Positions 1 to 8,594 of a DNA stretch of 64,000 nucleotides are shown piece after piece (the first letter of the stretch is position 1; each line of letters opens with the position of its first letter). The stretch comes from an uncultured Bacteroidales bacterium (GTDB lineage Bacteria; Bacteroidota; Bacteroidia; Bacteroidales; P3). The stretch is taken from positions 65,915 to 129,914 of the forward strand of contig CAJUFX010000003.1 of NCBI GenBank assembly GCA_910586395.1, written 5' to 3'. Made by a program: the position numbers and the translations under genes. Under the pieces are notes generated by a model. The model was given only the letters and a program-made list of their open reading frames with translations, did not search any database and had not been told where the DNA came from.

Positions 1-1203
1 GTTCTGTTCGTCATCGCGCTCGTGGCCGGCATAGGCTCCTTCGTGGCCTTGCTGGCGCCCTACAGCGCCTATGGCCGCATCGCTTCCAACCTGTTTGCGC
101 CGCTTTGGCAATGGGGCAACAACGTCTTGGCCTATTTTGCCGAAAGGCTCAACAGTTACGCGTTCTATACCACCGATGTATGGCCCAAAAGCCTGTCGGT
201 CTTCATCGTGGCCGCGCTCACGTTCGTCGTGTTGGGCTTCCTGGCCTGGCGCAACGGCCGCACTTATTGCAATACCATCTGTCCGGTCGGCACGGTGCTG
301 AGCTTTTTCGCGCGTTTCGCCTGGTTCAAGCCGGTCATCGATGCGGATAAGTGCGTGGGCTGTCGTCTGTGTGAACGCAACTGCAAGGCGGCTTGCATCG
401 ATGTCAGAAACCACAAAATCGATTACAGCCGTTGCGTGACTTGTATGGATTGCATCGACCGATGCGGCAGGGGCGCGATCGCGTTCAAGCATGCGGGTAA
501 GGCCGTCCAGGCGGCGGAACCGGCAACGGTCGCCGTTTCGGGAAACACTGTCGCAAGGCCGGCCCAGCCGGTGGATGCGGCGCGCCGGAGTTTTTTGGCG
601 GGCGTCGGCCTGTTGGCCGCCACTTCCGCGCTCAGGGCAAAGGAAAAACAGGTGGACGGCGGTTTGGCCGTCCTTGTCGATAAACAGCGGCCGAAACGCG
701 CTACGCCCATCGTGCCGCCCGGCGCACAGGGCTTGCGGCATCTGTCGCAACACTGTACGGCTTGCCAACTCTGTGTCTCGGTCTGTCCGAACGGCGTTTT
801 GCGACCGTCCACGGCCCTGGAAACGCTCATGCAGCCGGAATCGTCCTACGAGCGCGGGTATTGCCGTCCCGAGTGTACGAAATGTTCGGAGGTCTGTCCG
901 GCCGGTGCCATTAAAAAGATAACGGTGGCCGAGAAATCGTCCATTCAGATCGGCCATGCCGTCTGGGTGTCTGAAAACTGCGTGCCGTTGACCGAAGGCG
1001 TGGCTTGCGGCAACTGCGCCCGCCATTGTCCGGCCGGCGCCATCACGATGGTCTCCTCCGATTCCGACCGTCCCGGTTCACCGGAAATCCCGGCCGTCAA
1101 CACCGAACGCTGCATCGGCTGCGGGGCTTGCGAAAACCTCTGCCCGGCCCGGCCGTTCAGCGCCATCTACGTGGAGGGCCACGAACGCCACCGCGAAATA
1201 TAG
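1..1203 (+). CDS. NapH/NapG-like membrane ferredoxin, 5' partial
   Basis: The frame is open from base 1, so the gene begins outside the window and the GTG at 22 need not be its start. The visible 400 codons hold a hydrophobic segment near codons 65-85, then RTYCNTICPVGTVLSFF, as in NapH-like polyferredoxins, then two 4Fe-4S clusters (CVGCRLCERNC, CVTCMDCIDRC). A twin-arginine-like RRSFLAGVG with a hydrophobic run follows near codon 194. A NapG-like tail adds more cysteine groups (CTACQLCVSVC, CTKCSEVC, CGNCARHC, CIGCGACENLC). NapH and NapG pass electrons from quinol to periplasmic reductases; here both halves appear fused. It lies upstream of an Hdr-like operon, which suggests an electron-transfer role. 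The partner enzyme is not visible. Confidence 0.85.
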   Translation, partial: VLFVIALVAGIGSFVALLAPYSAYGRIASNLFAPLWQWGNNVLAYFAERLNSYAFYTTDVWPKSLSVFIVAALTFVVLGFLAWRNGRTYCNTICPVGTVLSFFARFAWFKPVIDADKCVGCRLCERNCKAACIDVRNHKIDYSRCVTCMDCIDRCGRGAIAFKHAGKAVQAAEPATVAVSGNTVARPAQPVDAARRSFLAGVGLLAATSALRAKEKQVDGGLAVLVDKQRPKRATPIVPPGAQGLRHLSQHCTACQLCVSVCPNGVLRPSTALETLMQPESSYERGYCRPECTKCSEVCPAGAIKKITVAEKSSIQIGHAVWVSENCVPLTEGVACGNCARHCPAGAITMVSSDSDRPGSPEIPAVNTERCIGCGACENLCPARPFSAIYVEGHERHREI

Positions 1204-1230
1204 GATTTAGCGAAATTCCCATATATTTAT

Positions 1231-1238
1231 TATATTTG
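1231..1238 (+). promoter_or_regulatory. Putative -7 element (TATATTTG) before the Hdr-like operon
   Basis: TATATTTG matches the Bacteroidetes -7 consensus TAnnTTTG and lies in the AT-rich gap after the NapGH-like gene, about 100 bases before the HdrC-like start. No clean TTTG at the -33 distance is seen, so this is a partial match. If real, the Hdr-like genes can be transcribed independently of the upstream gene. Confidence 0.45.
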
Positions 1239-1341
1239 TTCCTTTATTATACGGGGAAACTTTGTCCCGCGTTTGCCGGAACCTTTTGAGAAAGATTGCG
1301 GCGCGGCGATGGGACGGGAGGTTTCCGGAAAGGATGAATAT

Positions 1342-2022
1342 ATGCCGACGCTATACGAACAACTCTTGCAGGATGTGCGCTTTCAGGAAGGCATGAAAGT
1401 GTGCATGAACTGCGGTACCTGTACGGCCATCTGTCCGGCCGCCGAGTTTTACGATTACGATCCGCGTAAAGTGCTGGATTTGGTTCAGCGGAAAAAGGAA
1501 GCGGAACTGGAGGCGCTTCTTAAAAGCGATGTCATCTGGTTTTGCGGTGAATGTATGTCCTGTCTGACGCGTTGCCCGCGCAACAACGGTCCCGGGCTTG
1601 TCATCATGGCGTTGCGGACGCTTTCCCAGCAGACCGGCCTGTTCGTGCATTCGCAGAAAGGCCGTCAGCAGATTCTGCTCAAACGCGGCATAGGCGAAAA
1701 TATCCTGCGTTACGGGTATTGTGTCTATGGGCCGACGATGATGCCGGAGGCGCATCCCGAAGCCGGCCCGATATGGGAGTGGGAGCATGCGCATCTGCCG
1801 GAGGTTTTCGACCGCCTGCACGGCAATCTGGACAAGCGCGGTCCCGGCGCGTTGCGTAAGATACCGGACGAGGACCTGGCCGAACTCAAAAGCATTTTCG
1901 ATGTGACGGGTACGTCGGAATTATTTGAAAATATCGAACATTATTCGGCCGAAAAGGCCCGCGAGATGGGGGTGGATATGGAGGAATATATCCAAGAGGT
2001 CGAAGAAAGCATGCAGTTATGA
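1342..2022 (+). CDS. HdrC-like 4Fe-4S dicluster protein
   Basis: This 226-residue protein has two ferredoxin-type cysteine groups, CMNCGTCTAICPA near residue 21 and CGECMSCLTRCPR near residue 64. That pattern is typical of HdrC subunits of heterodisulfide-reductase-like complexes, which wire electrons between the flavin subunit and the CCG-domain subunit. The ATG at 1342 was chosen because it follows GGAAAGGA and places the first cluster near the N-terminus; an ATG at 1309 is a possible longer start. The stop overlaps the next start (ATGA at 2019-2022), so translation is probably coupled to the HdrB-like gene. The C-terminal half, rich in acidic residues, has no motif I recognise. Confidence 0.82.
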   Translation: MPTLYEQLLQDVRFQEGMKVCMNCGTCTAICPAAEFYDYDPRKVLDLVQRKKEAELEALLKSDVIWFCGECMSCLTRCPRNNGPGLVIMALRTLSQQTGLFVHSQKGRQQILLKRGIGENILRYGYCVYGPTMMPEAHPEAGPIWEWEHAHLPEVFDRLHGNLDKRGPGALRKIPDEDLAELKSIFDVTGTSELFENIEHYSAEKAREMGVDMEEYIQEVEESMQL

Positions 2023-3089
2023 AATTAGAAGGTAAAAAATTGATATGGAAGGATTATCAGAAGGAGATTCCCGACGATAAGTATTTCTACGTCCGTTCCT
2101 GCATCCGGCAGAATATGTTTCCGGCCTCCGAGCATTATTTCTTGAAAATCATGCGTGAGGATCTGGGCAAGGATGTTTATGAAACGGAACACCATACGAC
2201 CTGCGGCGGCATCGGCTATCACTGCGACGTCATCAAGATCGAGACGATTATGTCGATTGTGGCGCGGCAATTCGCGCTCATGACCGAGGCCGGCTATAAA
2301 AATTACGCGGTGTCGTGCATCACGTCGTTCGGCCTCTATACCGAAATCATCCATACGTGGCAGACGTTTCCCGAAATCCTGGCCAAGACGCGGCGTCAAC
2401 TGAAAGAAGCCACGGGGCGCGAATTCGAGATTCCGGAACACGTGGCCCATGCCAGCGACATCATTTTCAAATTGCGGCACGAGATAGCGGCCAAGGCCAA
2501 ATACCGGCTTGTCAATAAAAAGACGGGCGAACCGCTTAAGGTCGTGGAGCATATCGGTTGCCATTATGCCAAGATGTTTCCGCACAAAGGAGTGGGCGGC
2601 GCCGAATATCCGTATGTGTTGGCCGGCATGATCGAGGCATGGGGCGGCGAAATCGTCGATTATCCCGAACGCCGTCACTGTTGCGGTTTCGGTTTCCGTC
2701 AGTATTTCGTCAAGTCGAACCGCGGCTATTCGTTGTCCAATACGCATAAGAAGTTCGAGTCCATGGAGCCGTTCAAGCCCGACATGATCATTACGAATTG
2801 TCCGGGTTGCCCGTATTTCATGGACCGCTGGCAATATGTCATCGCCGAGACCGAGGGCAAGACCTACGGCGAAAACGGGCGCGGCATCCCCGTCTTCACT
2901 TACGAGGAGGTGGCCGGTCTGGTCATGGGCTACGATCCGTGGGATTTGGGCTTGCAGGTACACCAGATCGGGCCGGAGTCCGTTTTGGATAAAATGGGCA
3001 TTCCGTATGATCCGGAGGCCAAGTACAAGGGGTTGGACGGACAGGATCTGGGCCGGCCGGAAATGCCGAAAAACATCAGTTGTTGTTAA
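2019..3089 (+). CDS. HdrB-like protein with one intact CCG domain
   Basis: A 356-residue homologue of heterodisulfide reductase subunit B. HdrB proteins carry two cysteine-rich CCG domains, each with the pattern C, CCG, CxxC, which bind noncubane 4Fe-4S clusters at the site of disulfide chemistry. The C-terminal copy is complete: HIGCH near residue 180, HCCGFGF near 221 and NCPGCPYF near 262. The N-terminal copy is degenerate: RSCIRQ, TTCGGIG and SCITSFG, lacking the double cysteine and the CxxC. This suggests one cluster site is lost or altered. The protein ends in Cys-Cys. It overlaps the HdrC-like gene by 4 bases and is followed almost directly by the HdrA-like gene. Confidence 0.8.
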   Translation: MKLEGKKLIWKDYQKEIPDDKYFYVRSCIRQNMFPASEHYFLKIMREDLGKDVYETEHHTTCGGIGYHCDVIKIETIMSIVARQFALMTEAGYKNYAVSCITSFGLYTEIIHTWQTFPEILAKTRRQLKEATGREFEIPEHVAHASDIIFKLRHEIAAKAKYRLVNKKTGEPLKVVEHIGCHYAKMFPHKGVGGAEYPYVLAGMIEAWGGEIVDYPERRHCCGFGFRQYFVKSNRGYSLSNTHKKFESMEPFKPDMIITNCPGCPYFMDRWQYVIAETEGKTYGENGRGIPVFTYEEVAGLVMGYDPWDLGLQVHQIGPESVLDKMGIPYDPEAKYKGLDGQDLGRPEMPKNISCC

Positions 3090-3091
3090 AC

Positions 3092-4129
3092 ATGGAAACG
3101 ATGAAAGAAGTGATCGTCGTCCTGGGGGGCGGGCCGGCCGGCATGGAGGCCGCCCTGAGTTTGGCGGGACGTGGCTATAAGGTTTATTTGGTCGAAAAGA
3201 CGAACGCCTTGGGCGGACATCTCGCGTGCTGGGACCGTCTTTTCCCGCAGCAGGAGCCGGCTCAGGATATTTTGAACGAACTGGTGAACAAAGTCCGTGC
3301 GGCCGACGACCGTATCGAAGTCGTGTACGGCGCCGAACTGCAATATGTCAAACGGCGTATGCGCGGTCTGGAAGTCATGTTGAGCAATCAGACGCTTTTA
3401 CAGGCGGATGCCGTGCTCGTGGCCTGCGGTTTCGATCTGTTCCGGGCCGAACGCAAGGAAGAATACGGCTACGGTATCTACGAAAACGTTTTGACCTCGG
3501 CCGATTTGGAACGCAAGTTCAAGGAACGGAAAGTGGTCTGTGCGGACGGACGGACCCCTGAAAAAGTGGCGTTCGTGCATTGCGTGGGCTCGCGTGACGA
3601 AAAAGTCGATCATACGTATTGCTCCAAAGTCTGTTGCGTGACGGCCGTCAAGCAGGCCTGCGAAATCAAGGAACTCTATCCGGAGGCGGAGGTGTTCAAC
3701 CTTTATATGGATTTGCGTATGTTCGACCGTTATTTCGAACAGATGTACCATAAGGCGCAAAGCCATTACGGCGTTCATTTCGTGCGTGGCCGTCTTTCCG
3801 AAGTCTCGGAGACCATCGACGGCAAGATCCTCATCAAGACCGAAGACACGTTGTTGGGGCGTCCGATGAAACTGACCGTGGACATGCTCGTGCTTATGGT
3901 GGGCATGCAGGCCTGCGCCGGGACGGCCGAACTGGCCGAGAGGCTCGACCTTAAGGTTTCGGCCTCGGATCATTTCTTCGAGACGAAAGATTTGTTTCTG
4001 CGCGGCAACCATACGCATGCCAAGGGTATTTTTCTGGCCGGTGCCTGCACGGGGCCGAAATCCCTGCCCGACACCTTGCAGGACGCGCGTTCGGCGGCCG
4101 AGAGCATTCACCGTTATTTAAACGATTAA
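3092..4129 (+). CDS. HdrA-like FAD-dependent oxidoreductase, short form
   Basis: Starts with a dinucleotide-binding Rossmann motif (VVLGGGPAGMEAALSLA, then YLVEK), as in HdrA and related pyridine-nucleotide disulfide oxidoreductase-like flavoproteins. In the middle, HCVGSRD followed by YCSKVCCVTAVKQA is the HdrA cluster-binding segment. At 345 residues it lacks the extra ferredoxin domains of full-length methanogen HdrA and matches the short bacterial form seen in QmoA-type and sHdr-type systems. HdrA is the flavin entry point; only full-length versions are shown to bifurcate electrons, so bifurcation should not be assumed. The ATG at 3092 lies 2 bases after the HdrB-like stop; an ATG at 3101 is an alternative. 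Confidence 0.82.
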   Translation: METMKEVIVVLGGGPAGMEAALSLAGRGYKVYLVEKTNALGGHLACWDRLFPQQEPAQDILNELVNKVRAADDRIEVVYGAELQYVKRRMRGLEVMLSNQTLLQADAVLVACGFDLFRAERKEEYGYGIYENVLTSADLERKFKERKVVCADGRTPEKVAFVHCVGSRDEKVDHTYCSKVCCVTAVKQACEIKELYPEAEVFNLYMDLRMFDRYFEQMYHKAQSHYGVHFVRGRLSEVSETIDGKILIKTEDTLLGRPMKLTVDMLVLMVGMQACAGTAELAERLDLKVSASDHFFETKDLFLRGNHTHAKGIFLAGACTGPKSLPDTLQDARSAAESIHRYLND

Positions 4130-4160
4130 CCATCTGTAAACCGCGATACGCTTATAAATT

Positions 4161-4499
4161 ATGAAGGATTTCGGCTTCGGCCTTAAAAAGAGCGGCGTGA
4201 TAGACCTGGACCAGACCGATTGGACGCTGTTGCGGGAAATCGCGGCCGAGGAGCCCAGTTTCATGAACTGCTTTTATTGCGGTACCTGTACGGCCACGTG
4301 CAGTGCCGGCAAATATACGGGCTTCAACCTGCGCCGTCTGCAACTGCTTATCAAGCGCGGGCAGTGGGACGAGGTGGCGCGGCGGATTCCCGAATGTATG
4401 CTTTGCGGGAAATGTCAGTGGGTATGCCCCAAGGGGGTCAATACACGCCATATTGTTATGCTTATAAACAAGAAGCTCCATGCACGAAAGATTTGCTAA
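4161..4499 (+). CDS. Second HdrC-like 4Fe-4S protein
   Basis: A compact 112-residue dicluster ferredoxin of the HdrC type, with CFYCGTCTATCSAGKY near residue 38 and CMLCGKCQWVCPKGV near residue 80. HdrC proteins link flavin or quinone modules to the CCG-domain subunit. Its stop lies 20 bases inside the following HdrD-like gene, so the two are probably translated together; I infer that this HdrC serves the membrane subunit while the first serves the soluble HdrAB part. Part of the second motif, CPKGVNTRHIV, resembles the ferredoxin half of GlpC-like proteins, so an alternative name is 4Fe-4S subunit of a GlpC/DsrK-like complex. Confidence 0.8.
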   Translation: MKDFGFGLKKSGVIDLDQTDWTLLREIAAEEPSFMNCFYCGTCTATCSAGKYTGFNLRRLQLLIKRGQWDEVARRIPECMLCGKCQWVCPKGVNTRHIVMLINKKLHARKIC

Positions 4500-6417
4500 C
4501 GCTTACGACCCGTTCGTGATTCCCTACATGATAGGTTTCGTTTTCGTCATAGCCTATCTGATTGTGGCGTTGTGCTATGTGGTCAAGAGTCTGCCGATGA
4601 GCGACAAGAAAAAGATGGTCAAACATCTTTTCAGTTATAAGATTTTCATCACCGTCAAGGATATTTTCGCCGACTGTCTGCTGCACGTCAAGATTTGGAA
4701 AAAGAACAAGATGTTGGGGTATATGCACGCCAGCATCGCTTTCGGCTGGTTCATGCTCATCGTTGTGGGGCATATCGAAATCTTTTTCTATGCGCCGCAT
4801 CGGGTGAACCTGCCTTATTACCCGATTTTTTTCCGGTATTTCATGATGGAGACCGAGACGACCGTGGGCGGTAGCGTCTTCTTTTTCCTCATGGACTTTT
4901 TCCTGCTCATGGTGCTTTCGGGGGTCGCCTTGGCCATGATCAAGCGGATCCGGCGGCGTTTGTTCGGCATGAAACGGACGACGCGTCTCAAATGGAACGA
5001 CCAATTGGGCATGTATGCGCTTTGGAGCATTTTCCCGTTACGCTTTTTGGCCGAGAGTTTCACGTCGCATATCAGCGGCGGCAGTTTCCTGACGCGCGGT
5101 TTCGGTATGATTTTCGACTGGTTCAACCAGTTTCTGAACAACGACGCGTTGATCCGGCCCACATGGTGGGCTTACTCAATTGCGCTCATGGTCTTTTTCC
5201 TGACGTTGCCGTGGAGCCGTTTCACGCACATTCTGTCGGAAGCCTTGTTGATTTACATGCGGAACGCCGGCATACGCGAAACCAACAGGAACAACGGTTA
5301 CGCCAGCGTGGAGATTTATTCCTGCTCGCGTTGCGGCCTGTGTCTCGACCCGTGTCAGATGGTGGCCGCCGCCTCGTTGCTGCAGATGGCGTCGGTGGAA
5401 TTTACGCGCAACCTCCGCTGGGGGCGGAAAGCGGATGCCTTGGAGGCGGCTTCCTACTGCCTGATGTGCAACCGTTGCGTGCAGGCTTGTCCCGTGGGGG
5501 TCAATTCCGTGCAGTTGAAACTGAACTTGAAAGGGGCGTCGGTCGGTTACCGGTATCCGCACCGTTACGACTATGTGGAAGCGGAGGCGGCCCGGCCGCT
5601 GACAACGACGTCGGCCTGGGCGGACATATTGCTTGGCGGCACCGGAACGGAAGAAATCGGGGGCAAGGAAACGGCCCTTGAGGCGGCCGGCCGCGAGGCC
5701 ACTCCCGAAGTCGTGTATTTTGCCGGTTGCATGAGCCACCTCACGCCGCGTATAGAACAGGCCATGAAACGGATTTTTTCGGCGGCGGGTGTCCGTTATA
5801 CGTTTTTGGACGAGGACGGCGGCATTTGTTGCGGCCGGCCTCTGATGCTTGCGGGCGATACGGCGGGCGCCGAGCAACTGGTGGCCAAGAATACCGAAGC
5901 CATTCTGAAAACGGGTGCCGGGACGCTGGTCTGCTCCTGTCCGATTTGTTACAAAATCTTCAAGGATACCTATAAATTGGAAGGCGTGCGCGTGCTCCAT
6001 CATGCCGAATACCTGTTGCAGTTGCTCGAAGACGGCCGGATTACGGTGCGCAAGAGCGCGGAAACGGGGGTCTATCACGATCCCTGCGAACTGGGGCGGC
6101 ATTCGGGCGTCTATCAACAGCCGCGCGATGTTTTGTACCGGGTGCTGAACCTGCATACGACGCCTTACGATGGCAAGGACGCCCTTTGTTGCGGGCACAG
6201 CATCGCGGCCGAAGGTATGCCGTACAAGAAACGCCGGATGATTGCCAAGGATGCCTTGCGGAAGATGATGGAAAAACCGGTGGACGTTTTGGTAACGGCC
6301 TGTCCGTCGTGCAAGCGGGCTTTTGCCGAAGTCGGGACGGCCTCCGTCAAGGATATTGCGGAAATTGTTTGCGAACAACTGGTGTGGCCGCGGACCACGG
6401 CGCATCTCCAAAAATAA
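4480..6417 (+). CDS. NarI-like membrane domain fused to HdrD-like Fe-S subunit
   Basis: A 645-residue fusion. Residues 10-260 hold about five hydrophobic segments with histidines placed as in NarI/HdrE/DsrM b-type cytochromes (GYMHASIAFGW, VVGHIEIFF, FTHILSE). Residues 280-345 carry two ferredoxin clusters (CSRCGLCLDPC, CLMCNRCVQACPV). Residues 405-620 carry two CCG domains: YFAGCMSH with GICCGRP and CSCPIC, then HDPCELGRHSG with LCCGHS and TACPSC. Such HdrE/HdrD or DsrM/DsrK architectures pass electrons between membrane quinone and a soluble thiol or disulfide. Together with the four upstream genes it could form a membrane-anchored HdrABC complex. Substrate and direction are unknown; a GlpC/LutA-like dehydrogenase role is less likely given the HdrA and HdrB neighbours. 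Confidence 0.82.
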   Translation: MHERFANAYDPFVIPYMIGFVFVIAYLIVALCYVVKSLPMSDKKKMVKHLFSYKIFITVKDIFADCLLHVKIWKKNKMLGYMHASIAFGWFMLIVVGHIEIFFYAPHRVNLPYYPIFFRYFMMETETTVGGSVFFFLMDFFLLMVLSGVALAMIKRIRRRLFGMKRTTRLKWNDQLGMYALWSIFPLRFLAESFTSHISGGSFLTRGFGMIFDWFNQFLNNDALIRPTWWAYSIALMVFFLTLPWSRFTHILSEALLIYMRNAGIRETNRNNGYASVEIYSCSRCGLCLDPCQMVAAASLLQMASVEFTRNLRWGRKADALEAASYCLMCNRCVQACPVGVNSVQLKLNLKGASVGYRYPHRYDYVEAEAARPLTTTSAWADILLGGTGTEEIGGKETALEAAGREATPEVVYFAGCMSHLTPRIEQAMKRIFSAAGVRYTFLDEDGGICCGRPLMLAGDTAGAEQLVAKNTEAILKTGAGTLVCSCPICYKIFKDTYKLEGVRVLHHAEYLLQLLEDGRITVRKSAETGVYHDPCELGRHSGVYQQPRDVLYRVLNLHTTPYDGKDALCCGHSIAAEGMPYKKRRMIAKDALRKMMEKPVDVLVTACPSCKRAFAEVGTASVKDIAEIVCEQLVWPRTTAHLQK

Positions 6418-6423
6418 AACATT

Positions 6424-7812
6424 ATGGATCAGAATAAAGCGAAAAGAAGCAAGGCGGCCGCCGTCAAGGCGCAGACCAAGTCCATGGCCGCTCACGGCAA
6501 AATGCCGAAGATTTTTGTTTTGGACACGAACGTGTTGCTGCATGACCACAAATCGATTTACAAGTTTCAGGAAAACGACCTCGTCTTGCCGCTGACGGTG
6601 TTGGAAGAATTGGATAAGTTCAAGAAAGGCAACGAGCAGATCAACTATAATGCGCGCGAAATCATGCGCGCCATCGACAAACTTTCCGGCAAGGGGCTGT
6701 TTGACCAAGGCGTTGCGCTCGGCAAGGATTTGGGACATCTGCGCGTCGTGATGAGCAAGGGCATGACGCCGGAGATGAAGGCCGGCCTTATGGAAGATAC
6801 GCCCGACCACCGTATCCTGTCGGTAGCCTTGCAGATCAAGCGGGAAAATCCGGACCGTGTGGTCGTACTCGTCTCCAAAGACGTGAACCTGCGTATGAAA
6901 GCCAAGGCGTTCGGCATGCCGGCCGACGATTATCTGTTCGACAAGTCTTCGGAAGAGACGGGTTTCGAGCGCCGCAGACTCAAGAGCGTCCGCGTATCGG
7001 AAGAAATTTTGGCGAAACTGTTCGAAGCCGGCAGTTTGAGCCCCAAGGATATCAAGGCCAAACCGGGTTTGAACGAATATTTTACGTTGCGTACCGCAAC
7101 GGCGGAGGCGCCGGTTGTGTTCCGCGCTTCGACCAACCGTATCGAATATGTTAAAAAACAATACGTGAGCGGTATAGAATCACGCAACGACGAACAGGCT
7201 TTTGCATTGGATGCGCTTATGGATCCGAATATTCCCGTGGTCGCCCTGACGGGTATGGCCGGTACGGGCAAGACATTGTTGGCTTTGGCCGCCGCCATCG
7301 CGCAGGCGCAGGACTACAAGTCGATTCTGATTTCGCGTCCCGTCATCCCGTTGCAGAATCAGGACATGGGCTTTTTGCCCGGCGATGTGAACGAGAAGCT
7401 GGCGCCTTATATGCTGCCGCTGTTCGACAACCTGGCCGTGTTGAAGAACAAGACCAAAATCAGTCCGCGCGAATACAAGGACATCGAGGAAATGCAGAAG
7501 AGCGGGGCGTTGCAGATTTCGCCCTTGGCGTACATCCGTGGCCGTAGCCTTTCCGATACGTTCTTTATCGTGGATGAGGCGCAGAACCTGACGCCGCACG
7601 AAATCAAGACGATCATCACGCGGGCGGCCGAGGGGACGAAAATCGTGTTCACGGGCGATATCTATCAGATTGACTCCCCGTATCTGGACGCGATGTCGAA
7701 CGGTCTGACTTATTTGGGCGATCATCTCTATGACCAGCCCTTGTTCGCGCAGGTTAAACTCGTGAAAGGCGAGCGGAGCGCGGTGGCGGAAATGGCCGGC
7801 CGTCTTTTGTAG
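6424..7812 (+). CDS. PhoH-family ATPase with N-terminal PIN domain
   Basis: A 462-residue PIN-PhoH protein (the YlaK/PhoH2 arrangement). The PIN nuclease domain covers about residues 18-160, beginning KIFVLDTNVLLHD and with acidic residues at VLEELDKFK and MEDTPDHRIL. The PhoH ATPase follows: Walker A GMAGTGKTLLALA near residue 278 and Walker B FFIVDEAQNLTPHE near residue 380. In this family the PhoH part is a helicase-like P-loop ATPase and the PIN part a ribonuclease, implying RNA unwinding and cleavage. The N-terminal 15 residues are lysine and alanine rich. It begins 6 bases after the Hdr-like operon and may ride on its transcript without sharing its function. Confidence 0.9.
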   Translation: MDQNKAKRSKAAAVKAQTKSMAAHGKMPKIFVLDTNVLLHDHKSIYKFQENDLVLPLTVLEELDKFKKGNEQINYNAREIMRAIDKLSGKGLFDQGVALGKDLGHLRVVMSKGMTPEMKAGLMEDTPDHRILSVALQIKRENPDRVVVLVSKDVNLRMKAKAFGMPADDYLFDKSSEETGFERRRLKSVRVSEEILAKLFEAGSLSPKDIKAKPGLNEYFTLRTATAEAPVVFRASTNRIEYVKKQYVSGIESRNDEQAFALDALMDPNIPVVALTGMAGTGKTLLALAAAIAQAQDYKSILISRPVIPLQNQDMGFLPGDVNEKLAPYMLPLFDNLAVLKNKTKISPREYKDIEEMQKSGALQISPLAYIRGRSLSDTFFIVDEAQNLTPHEIKTIITRAAEGTKIVFTGDIYQIDSPYLDAMSNGLTYLGDHLYDQPLFAQVKLVKGERSAVAEMAGRLL

Positions 7813-7837
7813 AATAAACCATAAAAGTATTATAACC

Positions 7838-8584
7838 ATGAAATTATTGCAAGACAAGGTGGCTCTGATTACCGGAGCTTCCCGCGGTATCGGCAAGGCC
7901 ATCGCGTTGCGGTTGGCGGGCGAGGGGGCGAACATCGCCTTTACCGATTTGAGAGAGGACGAGAACATGCAGGCGGTAGTCAAGGAAATCGAAGCCTTGG
8001 GCGTCAAGGCCAAAGGTTATGCTTCCAATGCGGCCGACCTGAACCAGACGTTGGAAACGGTGGAGAAGATTGTGGCCGATTTCGGTCGCATAGACGTTTT
8101 GGTCAATAACGCCGGCATAACGAAAGACGGTCTGCTGTTGAAGATGAGCGAAGAACAATGGGATGCCGTTATCAACGTCAATCTTAAGTCGGTGTTCAAC
8201 TTCACGAAAGCCGTACAGCCGATCATGCTTAAACAGCGTTCGGGCAGTATCGTCAATATGAGTTCGGTGGTCGGCGTTTCGGGCAATGCGGGCCAGACCA
8301 ACTACTCGGCTTCCAAGGCCGGCATCATCGGTTTCACGAAGTCTGTCGCCAAGGAAATCGGTTCGCGCAATATCCGTTGCAACGCGATTGCGCCGGGCTT
8401 CATCATCACCGACATGACGGGGCAGTTGTCGGAGGAAGTACGCAAGGCTTGGGCGGAAAAGATTCCGTTGAAGCGTGGCGGTACGCCTGAAGACGTGGCC
8501 AACGTCTGTCTGTTCCTCGCCAGCGACCTGTCGTCGTATGTAAGCGGGCAGGTTTTGCACGTTTGTGGCGGCATGAATATGTAA
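7838..8584 (+). CDS. fabG: 3-oxoacyl-[acyl-carrier-protein] reductase
   Basis: A 248-residue classical short-chain dehydrogenase that reduces 3-oxoacyl-ACP with NADPH in fatty acid elongation. The cofactor loop GASRGIGKAIA is at residues 12-22, the NNAG motif (VLVNNAGITKDG) near 88, and the catalytic Ser and YxxxK in NMSSVVGVSGNAGQTNYSAS near 139-155. The C-terminus (SSYVSGQVLHVCGGMNM) is typical of FabG. The usual acpP or fabD neighbours are absent; it sits 25 bases after phoH and 10 bases before a VWA membrane protein. The family is crowded, so a role in another acyl-reductase step is possible, though length and motifs favour FabG. Confidence 0.9.
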   Translation: MKLLQDKVALITGASRGIGKAIALRLAGEGANIAFTDLREDENMQAVVKEIEALGVKAKGYASNAADLNQTLETVEKIVADFGRIDVLVNNAGITKDGLLLKMSEEQWDAVINVNLKSVFNFTKAVQPIMLKQRSGSIVNMSSVVGVSGNAGQTNYSASKAGIIGFTKSVAKEIGSRNIRCNAIAPGFIITDMTGQLSEEVRKAWAEKIPLKRGGTPEDVANVCLFLASDLSSYVSGQVLHVCGGMNM

Positions 8585-8594
8585 GACGACCGGG

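Noticed and set aside
3080..4129. Electron-bifurcating full-length HdrA
   Set aside because: The protein has about 345 residues with one Rossmann domain and one cysteine block; the extra ferredoxin domains needed for the well-known bifurcating HdrA are absent, so bifurcation is not supported.
5176..7161. Long open frame on the minus strand, 661 codons, across the HdrD-like and PhoH genes
   Set aside because: It lies opposite two well-supported genes, its translation is rich in Arg, His, Phe and Val without any family motif, and long antisense frames are expected in this GC-rich DNA.
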